Notes: a model not told the origin generated them from the sequence alone. A DNA stretch of 64,000 nucleotides from DATJHM01 sp963777355 (GCA_963777355.1 CAVZQK010000022.1:372001-436000), one strand, 5' to 3'; positions 8,072 to 18,970 are shown, counted from the stretch's first letter. Translations and numbers: made by a program.

Positions 8072-9220
8072 GTGCTAGATCAGGGTCATGATCCCTTGAA
8101 TCCGTTTCCCTGGTATCGCCAGTTGCGCGAACAGCACCCGGTCTATTATTCGGCGAAGTTTAAAAGCTGGCTGGTGGCCCGGTATAGCGATGTTCTGCGC
8201 GTGGTAGATGATCCAGAGCTTTTCTCTTCGCAGCAGACAATCAGACAGCGTCCAGGGGGATCTGGGCGACAAAATGCGCCAACGCTGCTCTGGATTGATC
8301 CACCACGTCATCGCCAGTTGCGCCTGCTGATTAGCCAGGCGTTTACACCTCGCACGATCTCCCGCCTGGCTCCACGCATTTATGAGATTGTGGACAGGCA
8401 GCTTGAGGATGTTGCACAACAGGGCCAGATGGATGCGATACGTGATCTGGCTTATCCCCTGCCGATTATTGTGATTATGGAGTTGCTCGGCATCTCAGTG
8501 CAGGATCAGAGACAGTTTAAGCAGTGGTCGGATAGTATTGTCAGTCCTGCACGCGCGGAGAAAAAACAGGCTGTGCGCGAGATGAACACCTACTTCTTAA
8601 AGGTCATCGAAGAGCGGCGCGTTAAACTTCAGGATGATCTTATCAGCGCGCTTTTACAAGTTGAGGTTGAGGGGACGCGACTGAGCGACGGCGAGCTACT
8701 AAGTTTTTGTCGATTGCTGCTGGTGGCCGGACATGAGACCTCAACGAATCTGATTGGGAATGCGCTGCTGACGCTTACAGAGTATCCGGAGACGATGGAT
8801 GAGCTACAGCGAGCGCCTGCGCTAATTCCCGATGCGATTGAGGAGGTACTGCGCTATCGTGCGCCGATCCAACGTCTCAGGCGGGCGGCTACGAGAGAGG
8901 CGAGGTTGGGAGATTGCACGATTAAAGCGGGGGAGATTGTTGCGCCGCTTCTGGGATCGGCCAACCGGGATGAGCGGCAATTTCATGAGCCGGACGTGTT
9001 TGATATTCACCGGACGCCGCAACGTCAAATTGCATTTGGGCATGGCATCCACTACTGCATTGGAACCTCGCTGGCCCGATTGGAGACAAGGATTGCGCTA
9101 GAGGTTCTGCTGGGCCGTTTCGCTGAGATTCAACGGGTAGAAACCCTTCCTCTTGAGCCTATCACCAGTGCGTTTGTATATGGCGTGAAGGCTCTCCCTT
9201 TGCGTTTTTCCATCCACTAA
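8072..9220 (+). CDS. cytochrome P450
   Basis: A 382-residue soluble bacterial P450. Signatures in order: the I-helix oxygen-activation motif A-G-H-E-T-S-T (near residue 222), the E-x-x-R of helix K in E-E-V-L-R-Y-R, and the haem loop FGHGIHYCIGTSLARLE, whose Cys is the axial thiolate. A GTG start at 8072 follows AGAAGGG; the ATG overlapping it (8070) would reach a stop after two codons. It would hydroxylate a small hydrophobic substrate with electrons from an unlinked ferredoxin system. No redox partner or biosynthetic gene is adjacent. Confidence 0.93.
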   Translation: MLDQGHDPLNPFPWYRQLREQHPVYYSAKFKSWLVARYSDVLRVVDDPELFSSQQTIRQRPGGSGRQNAPTLLWIDPPRHRQLRLLISQAFTPRTISRLAPRIYEIVDRQLEDVAQQGQMDAIRDLAYPLPIIVIMELLGISVQDQRQFKQWSDSIVSPARAEKKQAVREMNTYFLKVIEERRVKLQDDLISALLQVEVEGTRLSDGELLSFCRLLLVAGHETSTNLIGNALLTLTEYPETMDELQRAPALIPDAIEEVLRYRAPIQRLRRAATREARLGDCTIKAGEIVAPLLGSANRDERQFHEPDVFDIHRTPQRQIAFGHGIHYCIGTSLARLETRIALEVLLGRFAEIQRVETLPLEPITSAFVYGVKALPLRFSIH

Positions 9221-9390
9221 TTCCCCGATTTAATGGCTGGATGATCCATTGTCATAATTTCTTCCATGCCAATTGGGGAATGGATATGATGCTCATGTAT
9301 ACCATATCTACTCCCTATACCGTTGGCACTACCTCAAGCAATTTCCCGAATGAGAGATGGATTATTAGATGGAGGCAAGTGTAGGATTTC

Positions 9391-10083
9391 TCACTTGACC
9401 ATAAAATAGCCAATTCCGGGTTCGGTGAGAATGTGAATCGGGCGGGCCGGGTCCAGTTCTAGTTTGCGGCGCAAACGCCCAACGTAAACACGCAGATATT
9501 CTGATTCGTGGTGGTACTCTGGTCCCCAGACGCGTTTGAGGAGCGTCTCGTGGGTCAGCATTTTGCCAGGATGGAGCGCCAGTTCTTGCAAAAGGGCGAA
9601 TTCAGTTGGTGTGAGCTTTACTAGTTCGCCGTCACGATGGACCACGTGTTGCTCAAAGTCGATCTCTAGATTCCCAAAGCGCCGGGTCGAAATTGAAGGT
9701 GGGACGTCTGTCCAGTTTGTACGCCGTAGAACAGCCTTGACCCTCGCCAGCAATTCACCCACAGCAAAGGGCTTGGTCAGGTAGTCGTCCGCCCCTTGAT
9801 TGAGGGCCGTGATCTTGTCGGATTCTTCACCCAGGGCGGTCAAAATAATGATGGGCACGGTACTATTCTGGCGAATACGCCGACAGACCTCTAACCCGTC
9901 CATGCGCGGCATCATCAGATCGAGGATGACCAGGGAAAATGTCTCTTGCTCAAAGAGAGCCAGTGCCTCCCAGCCATTGCTTGCCAGCGCAACTCTGAAT
10001 GAACGTAACACTAAATTGTGCTGAATAAAGTCTCGAATGTTGGGCTCATCATCAACTACCAGAATTTGCTTTTCCTGCGGCAT
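9391..10083 (-). CDS. OmpR/PhoB-family response regulator (KdpE-like)
   Basis: A 230-residue protein. The receiver domain (residues 1-115) has the acidic pair Asp11/Asp12, phospho-acceptor Asp55 in LVILDLMMP, Thr82 and Lys104. The C-terminal winged helix (about 130-230) shows the family signature LTPTEFALLQELALHPGKMLTHETLL and VYVGRLRRKLE. It would bind DNA as a phosphorylated dimer. AAGGAG precedes the ATG. It lies just downstream of, and in line with, the kinase gene at 10174-12520, which is its presumed partner. The broken kinase reading frame, if real, would leave this regulator without its usual donor. Confidence 0.92.
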   Translation of the reverse strand: MPQEKQILVVDDEPNIRDFIQHNLVLRSFRVALASNGWEALALFEQETFSLVILDLMMPRMDGLEVCRRIRQNSTVPIIILTALGEESDKITALNQGADDYLTKPFAVGELLARVKAVLRRTNWTDVPPSISTRRFGNLEIDFEQHVVHRDGELVKLTPTEFALLQELALHPGKMLTHETLLKRVWGPEYHHESEYLRVYVGRLRRKLELDPARPIHILTEPGIGYFMVK

Positions 10084-10173
10084 CTGCTGCTCCTTCGTTA
10101 GAACATGCCAGAAACGAGCACCTCATGAGCAAAAGCAGAACTCGTTTTAGCTTTGTCCTTCTACCTTCCGCTA

Positions 10174-12520
10174 TCACAAAACAGTATCTAAATGAAAGGC
10201 TGTTTCTTGTATCTCACCTTGATAGAGCACCTTTGGCGGGAGCCAGAATGAGAAGACCGCGCCCGTTATTCCATCTGTACGATTCTCAGCCCAGATTCTG
10301 CCCCCATGCGCCTCAATAAAGCCACGACAGATGGCCAGGCCCAGGCCTATACCGCCGCTGCTGCGCTCCCGCCCCTCGTCAATCTGGTAAAATTGCTCGA
10401 AGACGCGTTCAGTGAGATGCGCCGGGAGGCCAGGACCCTCATCGCTAATGTGTACCGTTAAGCCACTTTCCGCACGTTTTCGCTCATCAAGAACAACGAT
10501 CTCAATTTCTTTATCAACGCCTGCATAACGCAGTCCGTTCTCGATCAGGTTACGTACCACCATCTCTATGCGCCGCTGATCAACCGAAAGCAGTGGTAGC
10601 TCATCCGGAACCACGATCTTGAGCCGTTTCCCCTCATACAGAGAGACTACCGAGTTCAACAGTGTCCGCATATGGCAGAGGGTGGGCGAAAGCTTCAGCG
10701 TTCCCGCTCCCAGTTGCGACATCTCTAAAAGATTCGTTACCAGGTCCGCCATCCGATTTCCCTCTTCAACAATCCGGCGCAGAAAGCGTTCTTGCAGGGC
10801 TTTGTCTATCTCCACATCTGTCTCCAGCAGACTGGTCGCGTAGCCTTTAATGACCGTCAAGGGCGTGCGCAATTCATGAGAGACGATGGCCAGGAGATTC
10901 TTTTTTACCCGCTCGGCCTCATTCTGGCGCGTGACATCGTTAAAGATCTTTGCCTCTTCCTATGAGCTGACCGGCCTGGTCGCGCACCTGGAAGAGGTTC
11001 ACGAGAATATCGCGCCGTACCGGAATATATTGCCCAACTTTATTATAAGAACCAGAGACATGGACTTCTGCCAGATGCGGCTCGCCCTCATCTGCCAGTT
11101 CAGCACACTGTAGCGCTTCATGATATGCCTCCTGATCCTCTACCAGCGTCAGAAATTTCTCTGCGACTTGATTGTTGCTCTCGACAGGCTCAAGCGAAGA
11201 ATCCTCTTGCGGTGAGAAACCGATGAAGCGGATAAAGCTCTGGTTTGCATAGACGACCTGACCTTCAGGACTTTCGAGTAAAACTCCCTCTGTCATACTC
11301 CCCATAATCGCGTCCAGCGTGTGCAGGCGCATCTGACTGGTTTCGTTGCTTTTACGGAAGAGAGTGTGGATCTCCTCTTCCATGATTGAAATAGCAGAGA
11401 TCAGTTGCCCAATCTCGTCTCCTCGATGGCGTTCTTTTGCGATTGCCTTCTGGTCGGTTACCTTCTTTGTCCCATCGGGTGTAATCAGCGTTACCGCTTG
11501 CGCCAGCCGTCCAAGAGGCGCAACGACCCACCCATGCATCACAAACCAGAAGAGGCTGGCTCCCGCAATGAGCATCAGCAAGGCAATGATCAGACTGTGT
11601 TGAAAGCTGACTACTACGGCGAAGGTGATTGCTGTTGGACGTGCTACTACAACTGACCAGTTAGCATATCCTACTGGCAAAATGCTACAGAGCCAATCGC
11701 CATTTGAGGCATGGGCTATTATATTGTGCGATCTCCCATTGAGCAGCCCATTTAATGCTGGTAGGATGCCAACGATATTTGTTCCGGGGGGAGCATCAGC
11801 AGTTCCTGCAACTAACGTTCCTGGCTGGTCGAGTACCCAGATGCGTACATCGCTATTGCTGGTGAGCTGTTGACGGATAGTCAGCAGTTGGGTGTCCAGT
11901 TGTGCCAGCGAAAACTGCATGACGATCAGGCCCTTCATCTGGGGAATGTCACCTATTGGTGCCACAAGGGTCATCGCGTCTCCATTCGCCAGACTCTTGC
12001 TTGTTTCTGGGAGCATGAGCGCCTGTCCCATTTTTAAATGCGCTACAATACTAGCAAATTCGCTCCTGCTTTTACCCATATTACAGCTTGTTTCCTGGCT
12101 GCTAGGATAAGCAAGGAGCACCTGACCTTCAGGGGTACAGAGCAGATAGCGACGATCAGCAGGATAGATATTTTTCATCGCTAGTAAGTTTTCCTGAAGT
12201 TGTTGTGGATTGAGCTGGCGGGCGGCTGGAGTCGCGGCCAGGGAGAGAACCTCTTCAGTGGCGGAGTTGAGACTGACCTGCACATTGCTGGCAATGGCTT
12301 GCGCCAGGCCGAGATCGGAGCGCTGTGCGCTCTGTTGCAAAGCATCGCGCTGAAAGAGATAGAGCTCGATTCCACCTAGCAACAGTGGTAGGACAAATAA
12401 TCCGTAGAAAACAAGCAACTGTACTGTAATGCTGCGCTCGAATATCTTCAACATGGAGAACCTCGCCATCTGGGCACCATTGCTCAACTGCACCTTATCA
12501 GTATGCCCTAAAGTAGACAT
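10174..12520 (-). pseudogene. Cache-HAMP-PAS sensor histidine kinase, frameshifted
   Basis: Reading from ATG 12520 (GAGG nine bases before it) gives a first membrane helix, a periplasmic Cache-like sensor, a second helix ending MHGWVVAPLGRL, a HAMP linker and a PAS domain. That frame stops at 10940. The other half, in a different frame, reads EAKIFNDVTRQNEAERV, then the HisKA motif S-H-E-L-R-T-P and an HATPase domain with NLIENGLRY, DEGPGLP and GIGLGLAICRGF, ending at 10174. Removing one T of the pair at 10957-10958 joins both halves into a smooth protein of about 780 residues. The shift is either a sequencing error or a recent mutation. Confidence 0.85.
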
Positions 12521-12675
12521 CTTGTAAATCCTCATATTTTTGTTTATCGATTTGTTTACATAAGATTCTGTCCTTTTATGGTGTTTTTACAGAGGAGCAG
12601 GTATACTCACAGTACGACGAAAAAGCTACTTGCCTGGCTTGACGAATGGTTTCTTTAAAGCTGCTGGAGTTACCA

Positions 12676-14065
12676 ATGACGGACTTACGAGCACCATCGG
12701 CGAAGAAAGATCTTCTCCTGGAGGAGACAGAGGCGCGTGCAAGATCGGAGACACTAGAGACGATGACTCCGGTGGTGGCAGCGAGTATTCTTGGGACAAT
12801 GGTTGGTTGGTACGACGTCTATCTCTCGAATTTCTTCTCGCTGACCGTCTTTCCCATTGTATTCTTTCCCAGACTCGATCCTGTTGCGGGTGTCATTGCT
12901 TCGCTAAGTGCCAATTTCGTTGGTTTCGCGGCTCGACCACTTGGCGGTGTGCTCTTCGGTTGGTTCGGAGATCGCGTTGGCCGTCGCTCTACTCTGGTTG
13001 CTACCTTACTGTTGATGGGGACTGTTACGGTTTTGATGGGGGTTCTCCCTGGATATGCAACGCTGGGTATTGCCGCTCCAGTATTGCTTGGGGTTTTGCG
13101 CTTTTTGCAAGGAGTCGGTGTAGGGGGAGAATGGGGGGGCGCGGTTCTATTGACGCTGGAATATGGGGACGCACGCCGGCGCGGCTTCTGGGCGAGCTGG
13201 CCACAAACAGGGGTGCCTGTCGCGCTGGCGCTGGCGGCACTTGTGGTCTTGCTCTTCCAGAATCTCTATCCCGGTGACGCTTTTTTAAGCATTGGCTGGC
13301 GGATGCCCTTCATTTTCGGTGCGATGCTGGTCGTTATTGGCTTGTATATTCGTTTACGTATTACGGAGACGCCAGCCTTTCTCAGGGTCAAAGCTGAGAA
13401 TGAGAAGTCACGTGCTCCTCTGCTTGATGCCTTTCGCTATGGATGGCGCGATATTCTTGTTCTCGACGCTGATTCGTTCTGGTGAACAGGCTCCGTTTTA
13501 CCTGTTTACTATTTTTGTCCTCTCTTATGGAACGCTGAGTTTGCACATTGATGCCACATGGCTTTATCTTAGTCTGACCCTGGCGGCGTGCATCTCTTTG
13601 TTTACGATGCCAACACTCAGTGCTATCTCGGATCGTGTCGGACGCAAACGCTGGTATCAGCTTGGCTGTGTCGCGATGGGTCTCTGCATCTTCCCGTACT
13701 TTTTCCTGCTCAATACCGGGGTGCCTCTGCTGATCATTCTCGCCTTTGTGCTTTCGTTGAGTATCTGCCATGCCTGGCTCTATGGACTTCAAGGCGCGTT
13801 CATCTCGGAGCAGTTTCCTACGCAGTTTCGCTATACCGGCGCATCTTTTGGCTATCAGTTTGCCTCTGTCACTGCTGGGGGGCCTGCACCGATAGTGGCT
13901 ACGTACCTACTCGAAAATCATAATCGTCTGATTCCCGGCGCACCGGCCTATGTCCCTGTTGCCCTCTATGTTGTCATTATGTGTGTTATCTCGTTTCTCT
14001 CAGTCTTTCCTCTGAAAGAATATGCAGGACGACCTGCCGCTGGCGATGAATTCTTTCAGGATTAG
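12676..14065 (+). pseudogene. MHS-type MFS metabolite/H+ symporter, frameshifted
   Basis: From ATG 12676 (GGAG before it) the protein shows the metabolite:H+ symporter pattern: GTMVGWYDVYLS in helix 1, the loop GDRVGRRSTL, then VGVGGEWGGAVLL. This frame ends at 13485 in an unrelated tail. The second half, reading FSTLIRSGEQAPFYLF and later SDRVGRKRWYQ, continues in another frame to 14065. One extra base near 13457-13462 explains it. The whole would be about 462 residues with 12 helices, importing an organic acid or similar metabolite. It is followed 42 bases later by a second MFS gene. Confidence 0.85.
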
Positions 14066-14107
14066 TAGCGAATTTTAACAATGTTGTGTCGATGAAAGGA
14101 GCCTACT

Positions 14108-15433
14108 ATGAGTGCATGGAGTATGTTGCGTTCGCTCAATCGCGATCAGCGCAATACTTTTATGGCCAGCTTCCTCGGCTGGATGCTGGATGCCTTCGAC
14201 TTTTTCTTGCTAACGTTTGTTACGTTGCGCATTGCTAAAGAGTTCCATGTTCCGTTACCGGCAGTTGCACTGACAATAACGCTGACGTTGATTATGCGAC
14301 CTGTGGGTGCACTGATCTTTGGCTTATTCGCTGAGCGCTTTGGCCGCCGTACACCACTGATGGTTGATATTATTCTTTATTCTATCCTTGAGCTTTTCAC
14401 TGCCTTTTCGCCCAATTATGTTGTCTTTCTGATCTTGCGTATTCTGTTTGGGATCGCAATGGGTGGTGAATGGGGATTGGGCTCATCTCTGGCAATGGAG
14501 TCGCTACCGGCGGAATCGCGTGGCCTCTTCTCAGGGATTCTTCAGCAGGGGTATGCATTTGGCTATCTCCTGGCCGCTCTTGTCTACTTTAGCATCTTCG
14601 CCTTTTTCCCAGATGCAAGCTGGCGCATCATGTTCGTGGTCGGGGTCCTCCCCGCTCTGCTGGTCGTCTTCATCCGCGTCGGCGTGCATGAATCACCTAT
14701 CTGGGAACAGCGCCAGGCTATTCGCCGTGAGCAGAACATTTCGGTAGGCCGTGGTATGTGGAACGCCATCAAGAGCCGCCCAATTATCTTTCTCTATCTT
14801 GTGATCTTGATGACAGCCTTCAATACACTCTCTCATGGCACGCAGGATAACCTGCCGGTCTTTCTCCAGGCTCAGCTCAAGGTGAGTGTGGCTGGAACCA
14901 CTGGCATTACCGTTATTGCCAATATTGGTGCGATCATCGGTGGAACGCTCTTCGGCTACTATTCGCAGCAATGGGGCCGTCGCCGTGCGATTGTAATTGC
15001 TTGTATCCTGGGTCTGTTCATGATTCCGCTGTGGACCGGTCTGCTCGTGATTCCCGGTCTTGGGCAACTGGCTACGATTGCTATCGGAGCGTTCCTGCTG
15101 CAATTTATGGTTCAGGGCGCGTGGGGTGTTATTCCGGCACACCTTAATGAGCTTTCCCCTACAGATGTACGCGGAACCTTCCCTGGCTTTGCCTATCAGC
15201 TTGGTAATCTGTTTGCCGCCTACATCGTCTTCCTGGAGGCGTTAATTGCTCAGAATATGGGGACTGCGACGAAACCAAACTATCAGATCGCACTGGCCTT
15301 TTTCTCTCTGGGTGCGTTTATCGCCGTTGCTATTCTCGCCGCTATTGGCCGCGAGGCACGCCACGTCCAGATGAATGCAGTCGATGAAGGGCTTTCGGAT
15401 ATCCCCTCCTCGGCTGAGCCTGCTCAGGCATAA
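14108..15433 (+). CDS. SHS-like MFS carboxylate transporter
   Basis: A 441-residue, 12-helix carrier. Helix 1 reads FLGWMLDAFDFFLLTF, the mark of the sialate/lactate:H+ symporter (SHS) branch. The inter-domain loop is AERFGRRTPLM and helix 5 begins GGEWGLGSSLAME. It probably imports a monocarboxylate such as lactate or pyruvate with protons. AAAGGAG precedes the ATG. It follows the MHS-type carrier in the same direction and probably in the same transcript. A strong hairpin lies right after the stop. The exact substrate is not known. Confidence 0.88.
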   Translation: MSAWSMLRSLNRDQRNTFMASFLGWMLDAFDFFLLTFVTLRIAKEFHVPLPAVALTITLTLIMRPVGALIFGLFAERFGRRTPLMVDIILYSILELFTAFSPNYVVFLILRILFGIAMGGEWGLGSSLAMESLPAESRGLFSGILQQGYAFGYLLAALVYFSIFAFFPDASWRIMFVVGVLPALLVVFIRVGVHESPIWEQRQAIRREQNISVGRGMWNAIKSRPIIFLYLVILMTAFNTLSHGTQDNLPVFLQAQLKVSVAGTTGITVIANIGAIIGGTLFGYYSQQWGRRRAIVIACILGLFMIPLWTGLLVIPGLGQLATIAIGAFLLQFMVQGAWGVIPAHLNELSPTDVRGTFPGFAYQLGNLFAAYIVFLEALIAQNMGTATKPNYQIALAFFSLGAFIAVAILAAIGREARHVQMNAVDEGLSDIPSSAEPAQA

Positions 15434-15446
15434 CTTCTGCTATTCA

Positions 15447-15480
15447 GCGAAGAGTACACATGCTTTTGTGTACTCTTCGC
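15447..15480 (+). terminator. 14-bp-stem hairpin after the MFS pair
   Basis: GCGAAGAGTACACA pairs perfectly with TGTGTACTCTTCGC around a 6-base loop, starting 13 bases after the carrier stop codon. A long T-run is missing, so termination may not be purely intrinsic. Confidence 0.65.
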
Positions 15481-15575
15481 TCTTCGTCAATGCAGATACA
15501 CGGCTGGCATCTTTCTCATTGTTCTTATTTCGGCGCTGCTTTGTCCCTATTACCCTGACCGATTTCCTGTGTAGG

Positions 15576-15779
15576 ATGGACAACATTCCACGAGAACGTC
15601 GTTAGCGAGCCGGAGACGGCCAAGCCGATCTGCCCTACGAGGGGGGACGACATTCGACGAGAACGGCGTTAGCGAGCTGGAGACGGCCAAGCCGCTCTGC
15701 CCTACGAGGGGGGACGACATTCGACGAGAACGTCGTTAGCGAACCGGAGACGGCCAAGCCGATCTGCCCTACGAGGGGT
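15576..15779. repeat. three tandem 67-bp units with GAGACGGCCAAGCC core
   Basis: The cores GAGACGGCCAAGCCG(A/C)TC start at 15613, 15680 and 15747, exactly 67 bases apart. Each is preceded by CATTC(G/C)ACGAGAACG(T/G)CGTTAGCGA and followed by TGCCCTACGAGGGG. The same core occurs once at 7010-7036 and twice at 33250-33344. The element fills the space between the MFS gene and the convergent beta-propeller gene. Confidence 0.9.
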
Positions 15780-15812
15780 TTTATGCTCCTACAGATGAGG
15801 GTGGTCAGGGTA

Positions 15813-17115
15813 CTAAGATCCATATCGTTCAATCTGTAAAAGTGGTTTATTCTTCGGATCAAGTACAGGGAAGTAGAGATTGTGACTGTTTGGATCAACT
15901 GCGACGGTGTGGGGATTAGTGGCGCTGATGAGAAAATCTCCCAGCTTCTTTACCACTCCCTGGGCCGCTCCACTTTCATCAAAGATGGAGATTCCGCTGG
16001 CTCCTGGGACATAGAGCCGATGGATACTCAGATCAATCTGTAGGATATCTGGTTTGGCTTCTACACTCCAGGAACCTTCTATATGCATCGATTGCAGGTT
16101 AATCATGAGCAGTGTGTGTGTGGCAACGCAGGCGATGAAGCCGACGTGTTGCGCTGCGTCAATGACTAGACCATGAGCATCGCTACAGATAGGGGAATCC
16201 GGCAAGCGGATAGTGGAGATCACCTGGTCTGTGCCAGGATTAATGGTAACTAGATGCGCGACGGGGAGTACTGGACCCTTGTTCGAGCTAGCCTGTGTAC
16301 TGGCAGGTAAGGGCTGTCCCTGTGGTTGGACAACTACGAAGAGATGATGTGACACAGGATCGTACTGAGAATGCGCTATCGCATCTCCCCAACGGTCCTG
16401 TCCCAGCAGGATTCTATCGACGAGACGATTCGTACGTGTGTCGATGACGCCAATATCCTGATGCGCAGGGTCATTGCCCGCATCCGAGACGAAAATCTTG
16501 TGATCAACTGCATCGTAGGTTATTGCGTCAGGCTTTTCGCAAGGTTGCGTTGCACAGGGACGATTATCAAGAGCAATACTGCCGATTGCTTTGAGACTGG
16601 TCGCATCAATGACGTAGATTCGATCATCGGTAGCATCTCCAACATAGACCCGATTGAGGTCTGAGGCTACAGCAACTCCGTGAACATCTGGAATTGCAAT
16701 CGTGCTTATTACTGTCTGCTGTTTGGTGTCAAAGACGACAATCTGGCTCTGAAACTGTGTTCCAGCCGGTAGCTGTTTTTTCGCCAGTGGCTCTTTGGCC
16801 GCGCTAGGCCCAGCATGACTGATGAATAAGCGCCCCGTCTTTGGATCAAGCCCCTGGAAATCAAAGTGATCGAAAGGGACGCCCTGAGCGATCTGCTGGC
16901 CTGTCGAAGAGATAGCAATGCCGGGTAGCGTGATATTTTGCACGATGTGCAGTCCAGCAGAAGGACGTGGAAACAACTGGTTGCGTTGTTTCTCTTACTA
17001 GAATGATGGCGCTAAGAATGACGGGAATCTCCAGCAGGAGCAAGAACCAGGCGATGCGGCGTTTCCATTGCCCTTGCGTAGGAGTGCTTACAGAGGATAC
17101 CGTAGATTGATTCAT
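15813..17115 (-). pseudogene. membrane-anchored seven-bladed beta-propeller (YVTN/NHL-like), frameshifted
   Basis: ATG 17115 (AGGAG eight bases before) begins a short cytoplasmic stretch and one helix (RIAWFLLLLEIPVILSAIIL). This frame then runs out into a nonsense tail. The rest, a 380-residue repeat protein with blades such as VVFDTKQQTVISTIAIPDVHG and YVGDATDDRIYVIDATSLKAIGS, is in another frame and ends at 15813. The two join at about 16976-16982 if one base is removed (reading TTQ-LFPRPSAG). It would be an exported, N-terminally anchored protein; propellers of this kind bind ligands or partners. No enzymatic residues could be assigned. Confidence 0.75.
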
Positions 17116-17549
17116 CTTCACTTCTCCTAATCGCTGACATCTATTTTTTTAGCCACCCGTGCAAATTTTTCTAAACGGCACGCAGAAGTATTGATTCAGA
17201 TAACTGAGAAGCTCGATTGATCAAGCGAGCTTTATCGCTCAAGGTTTTCTAATACCTCAGTTGTCTCTCTGTATTTACGCTCCTATCTATCCTTTTTCGT
17301 GGTTGTGCTGAGGATTTCTAACAGCGATAAAGGTTTCTCTGCTTGTCGATGAGATTAAAATTTCGTTAAATCATCCCTCAGTGTATCTGTAGATCTTTGC
17401 GCATGCTTTTAGCACATACATTAAATGTGTATCGATCTATATTTCTATCCATAAGTATGATATACTGCCGCACAGATAGCTTATCCGTACATTTTTTGAT
17501 GATGAAAAGTTTTGTATCTCTGTTCAACGATACTATCAAAAAGGTAACG
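17116..17549. other. divergent intergenic region
   Basis: 434 bases between the propeller gene (minus) and the kinase (plus). AT-rich, with no gene supported. A frame open from 17397 is in frame with the kinase but has no ribosome site and an atypical sequence. Confidence 0.4.
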
Positions 17550-18755
17550 ATGAGAAAATATTTAATGAAACAAGGAAATCGCGTTCGCGCCCTTCTTGCT
17601 CGGATACAAACATTTCCGCTCTATTTGTTGAATCTCTCTATGGCTAAGCGCCTCCTCGTTGTGCTTTTTTCTCATATTTTGGGAGTCGCTGGACTCTGGT
17701 TCTTCTTTCCTGTCTTGCACAATGCGGCTAGTATGCTTCTGCCTCTCGTCTGTCTCTGCTGGCTTTTTTCTTATCGCGGCTTGCTTCTCAGTCTTTTCTC
17801 CACTGGTGCTGCTATGTTTCTCGCTTATCACTTTTTCCTGGACGATACATTTATTGGGCGAGCTCTTTTAGAGAGGGCAATTAGTGGTTTTGGTGTCTCA
17901 TTTCTCTTGAGTCTGTCGATCTGCTGGTTACGGGCCGCCATTGATCTGGCACATCAGGCTCGCCAGCAGGCCCTGACGGCGGAACAAGAGCGCTTACTGG
18001 CCTTAGAAAAAGAGCGCCAGGCGACTATTGGCTACGAACAGCAACGCAAGATTAATGAGTTGAAAGACCAATTTCTCCTCAATGTGAGCCATGAGTTGCG
18101 CACACCTTTGGCTGTCCTGGGAGGCTCCCTGGAGATGCTCAAAGAGTATTTTGAGGCTCTGGATGCGGAGAAGAGGGAACTGGTGCTTGCCCAGGCTCTG
18201 GCCAGTCAGGAGACTCTCGTCGAGTTCGTCAATCGTGTTCTGGATACTGCTGAGGTAGGGAGCGAGACTCCTCTGGCGCAGCCACAGGTCGTTGATATGC
18301 ATCGTTTGCTGCTGGAGGTGCTGGCGCATCTGGCTCCGGAAGATGTGCAGGCCTATACTATCCGTCTTCAGATGCCTGAGCAGGTTATGATCTGGGCCGA
18401 CCCGCAGTTCCTGCGTCAAATAGTACTGAATTTGCTTTCTAATATCTTCAAGTATGTTCCTAAGCAGACAGAGATCTGCATTGAAGCAACACAAGTCTCT
18501 CCTGCTTATCCGGTGTGTCTGAGCGTGCAAGATGCCGGCCCTGGCATCCCCAGCGAAGAGCTTCCTTTGCTTTTTGAAAAATTTGTACGTCTCCGACGTG
18601 ACCTGGCTGGAACAAAGCGTGGCACAGGTCTGGGGCTCTACATCAGCAAACAGCTTGTGAAGGCGATGAATGGGGAGATCTGGGTCGAGAGTTCTGGCCG
18701 TTCAGGCGAAGGAAGCCGATTTTGTCTGACCCTCCCTCCCTTTTCTTCTTCCTGA
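17550..18755 (+). CDS. sensor histidine kinase with four-helix KdpD/DUF4118-like membrane domain
   Basis: From ATG 17550 (AAAAAGG before it) the protein has 401 residues. Residues ~35-135 hold about four closely spaced helices without a large outside loop, as in the KdpD/DUF4118 type. A coiled coil (AEQERLLALEKERQ) leads to the HisKA motif V-S-H-E-L-R-T-P. The ATPase domain has the N box NLLSNIFKY, G1 DAGPGIP and G2 GTGLGLYISKQL. It senses something within or at the membrane and lacks an adjacent response regulator, so it is an orphan here. An in-frame extension of 51 codons upstream is less likely. Confidence 0.88.
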   Translation: MRKYLMKQGNRVRALLARIQTFPLYLLNLSMAKRLLVVLFSHILGVAGLWFFFPVLHNAASMLLPLVCLCWLFSYRGLLLSLFSTGAAMFLAYHFFLDDTFIGRALLERAISGFGVSFLLSLSICWLRAAIDLAHQARQQALTAEQERLLALEKERQATIGYEQQRKINELKDQFLLNVSHELRTPLAVLGGSLEMLKEYFEALDAEKRELVLAQALASQETLVEFVNRVLDTAEVGSETPLAQPQVVDMHRLLLEVLAHLAPEDVQAYTIRLQMPEQVMIWADPQFLRQIVLNLLSNIFKYVPKQTEICIEATQVSPAYPVCLSVQDAGPGIPSEELPLLFEKFVRLRRDLAGTKRGTGLGLYISKQLVKAMNGEIWVESSGRSGEGSRFCLTLPPFSSS

Positions 18756-18777
18756 TTTGTTTCCCCTCTACGGCGTT

Positions 18778-18970
18778 TCTGCGGAGCGAGAGGATCGCTC
18801 GGCGAGGCGGTCAGAGATCAACAGCCGACCCTACGGGATTTCTGGCGAGCGAGAGGGGTGGTTAGCAAGGCGGTCGGAGATCAACAGCCGACCCTACGGG
18901 ATTTCTGGGGAACGAGAGGAGCGCTCGGCGAGGCGGTCGGAGATCAACAGCCGACCCTACGGGATTTCTG
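18778..18970. repeat. three tandem 63-bp units of the AACAGCCGACCCTACG family
   Basis: TCAACAGCCG occurs at 18818, 18881 and 18944, exactly 63 bases apart. Each is preceded by GGCGAGGCGGTC-like sequence (GCAAGGCGGTC in the middle copy) and followed by ACCCTACGGGATTTCTG. The minus-strand LacI-family gene reads into this block before its stop, so part of the repeat codes for protein. Confidence 0.92.

Noticed and set aside
10940..10963. programmed ribosomal frameshift in the kinase
   Set aside because: No classic slippery heptamer with a following structure is seen at the joint, and similar breaks in many unrelated genes favour indels.
12630..13277. 215-codon frame overlapping the MHS-type carrier
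   Set aside because: Same strand, other frame of the carrier; Arg/Cys/Ser-rich and without family match.
15576..15779. CRISPR array
   Set aside because: The whole 67-bp unit is repeated, including the part that would be spacer.
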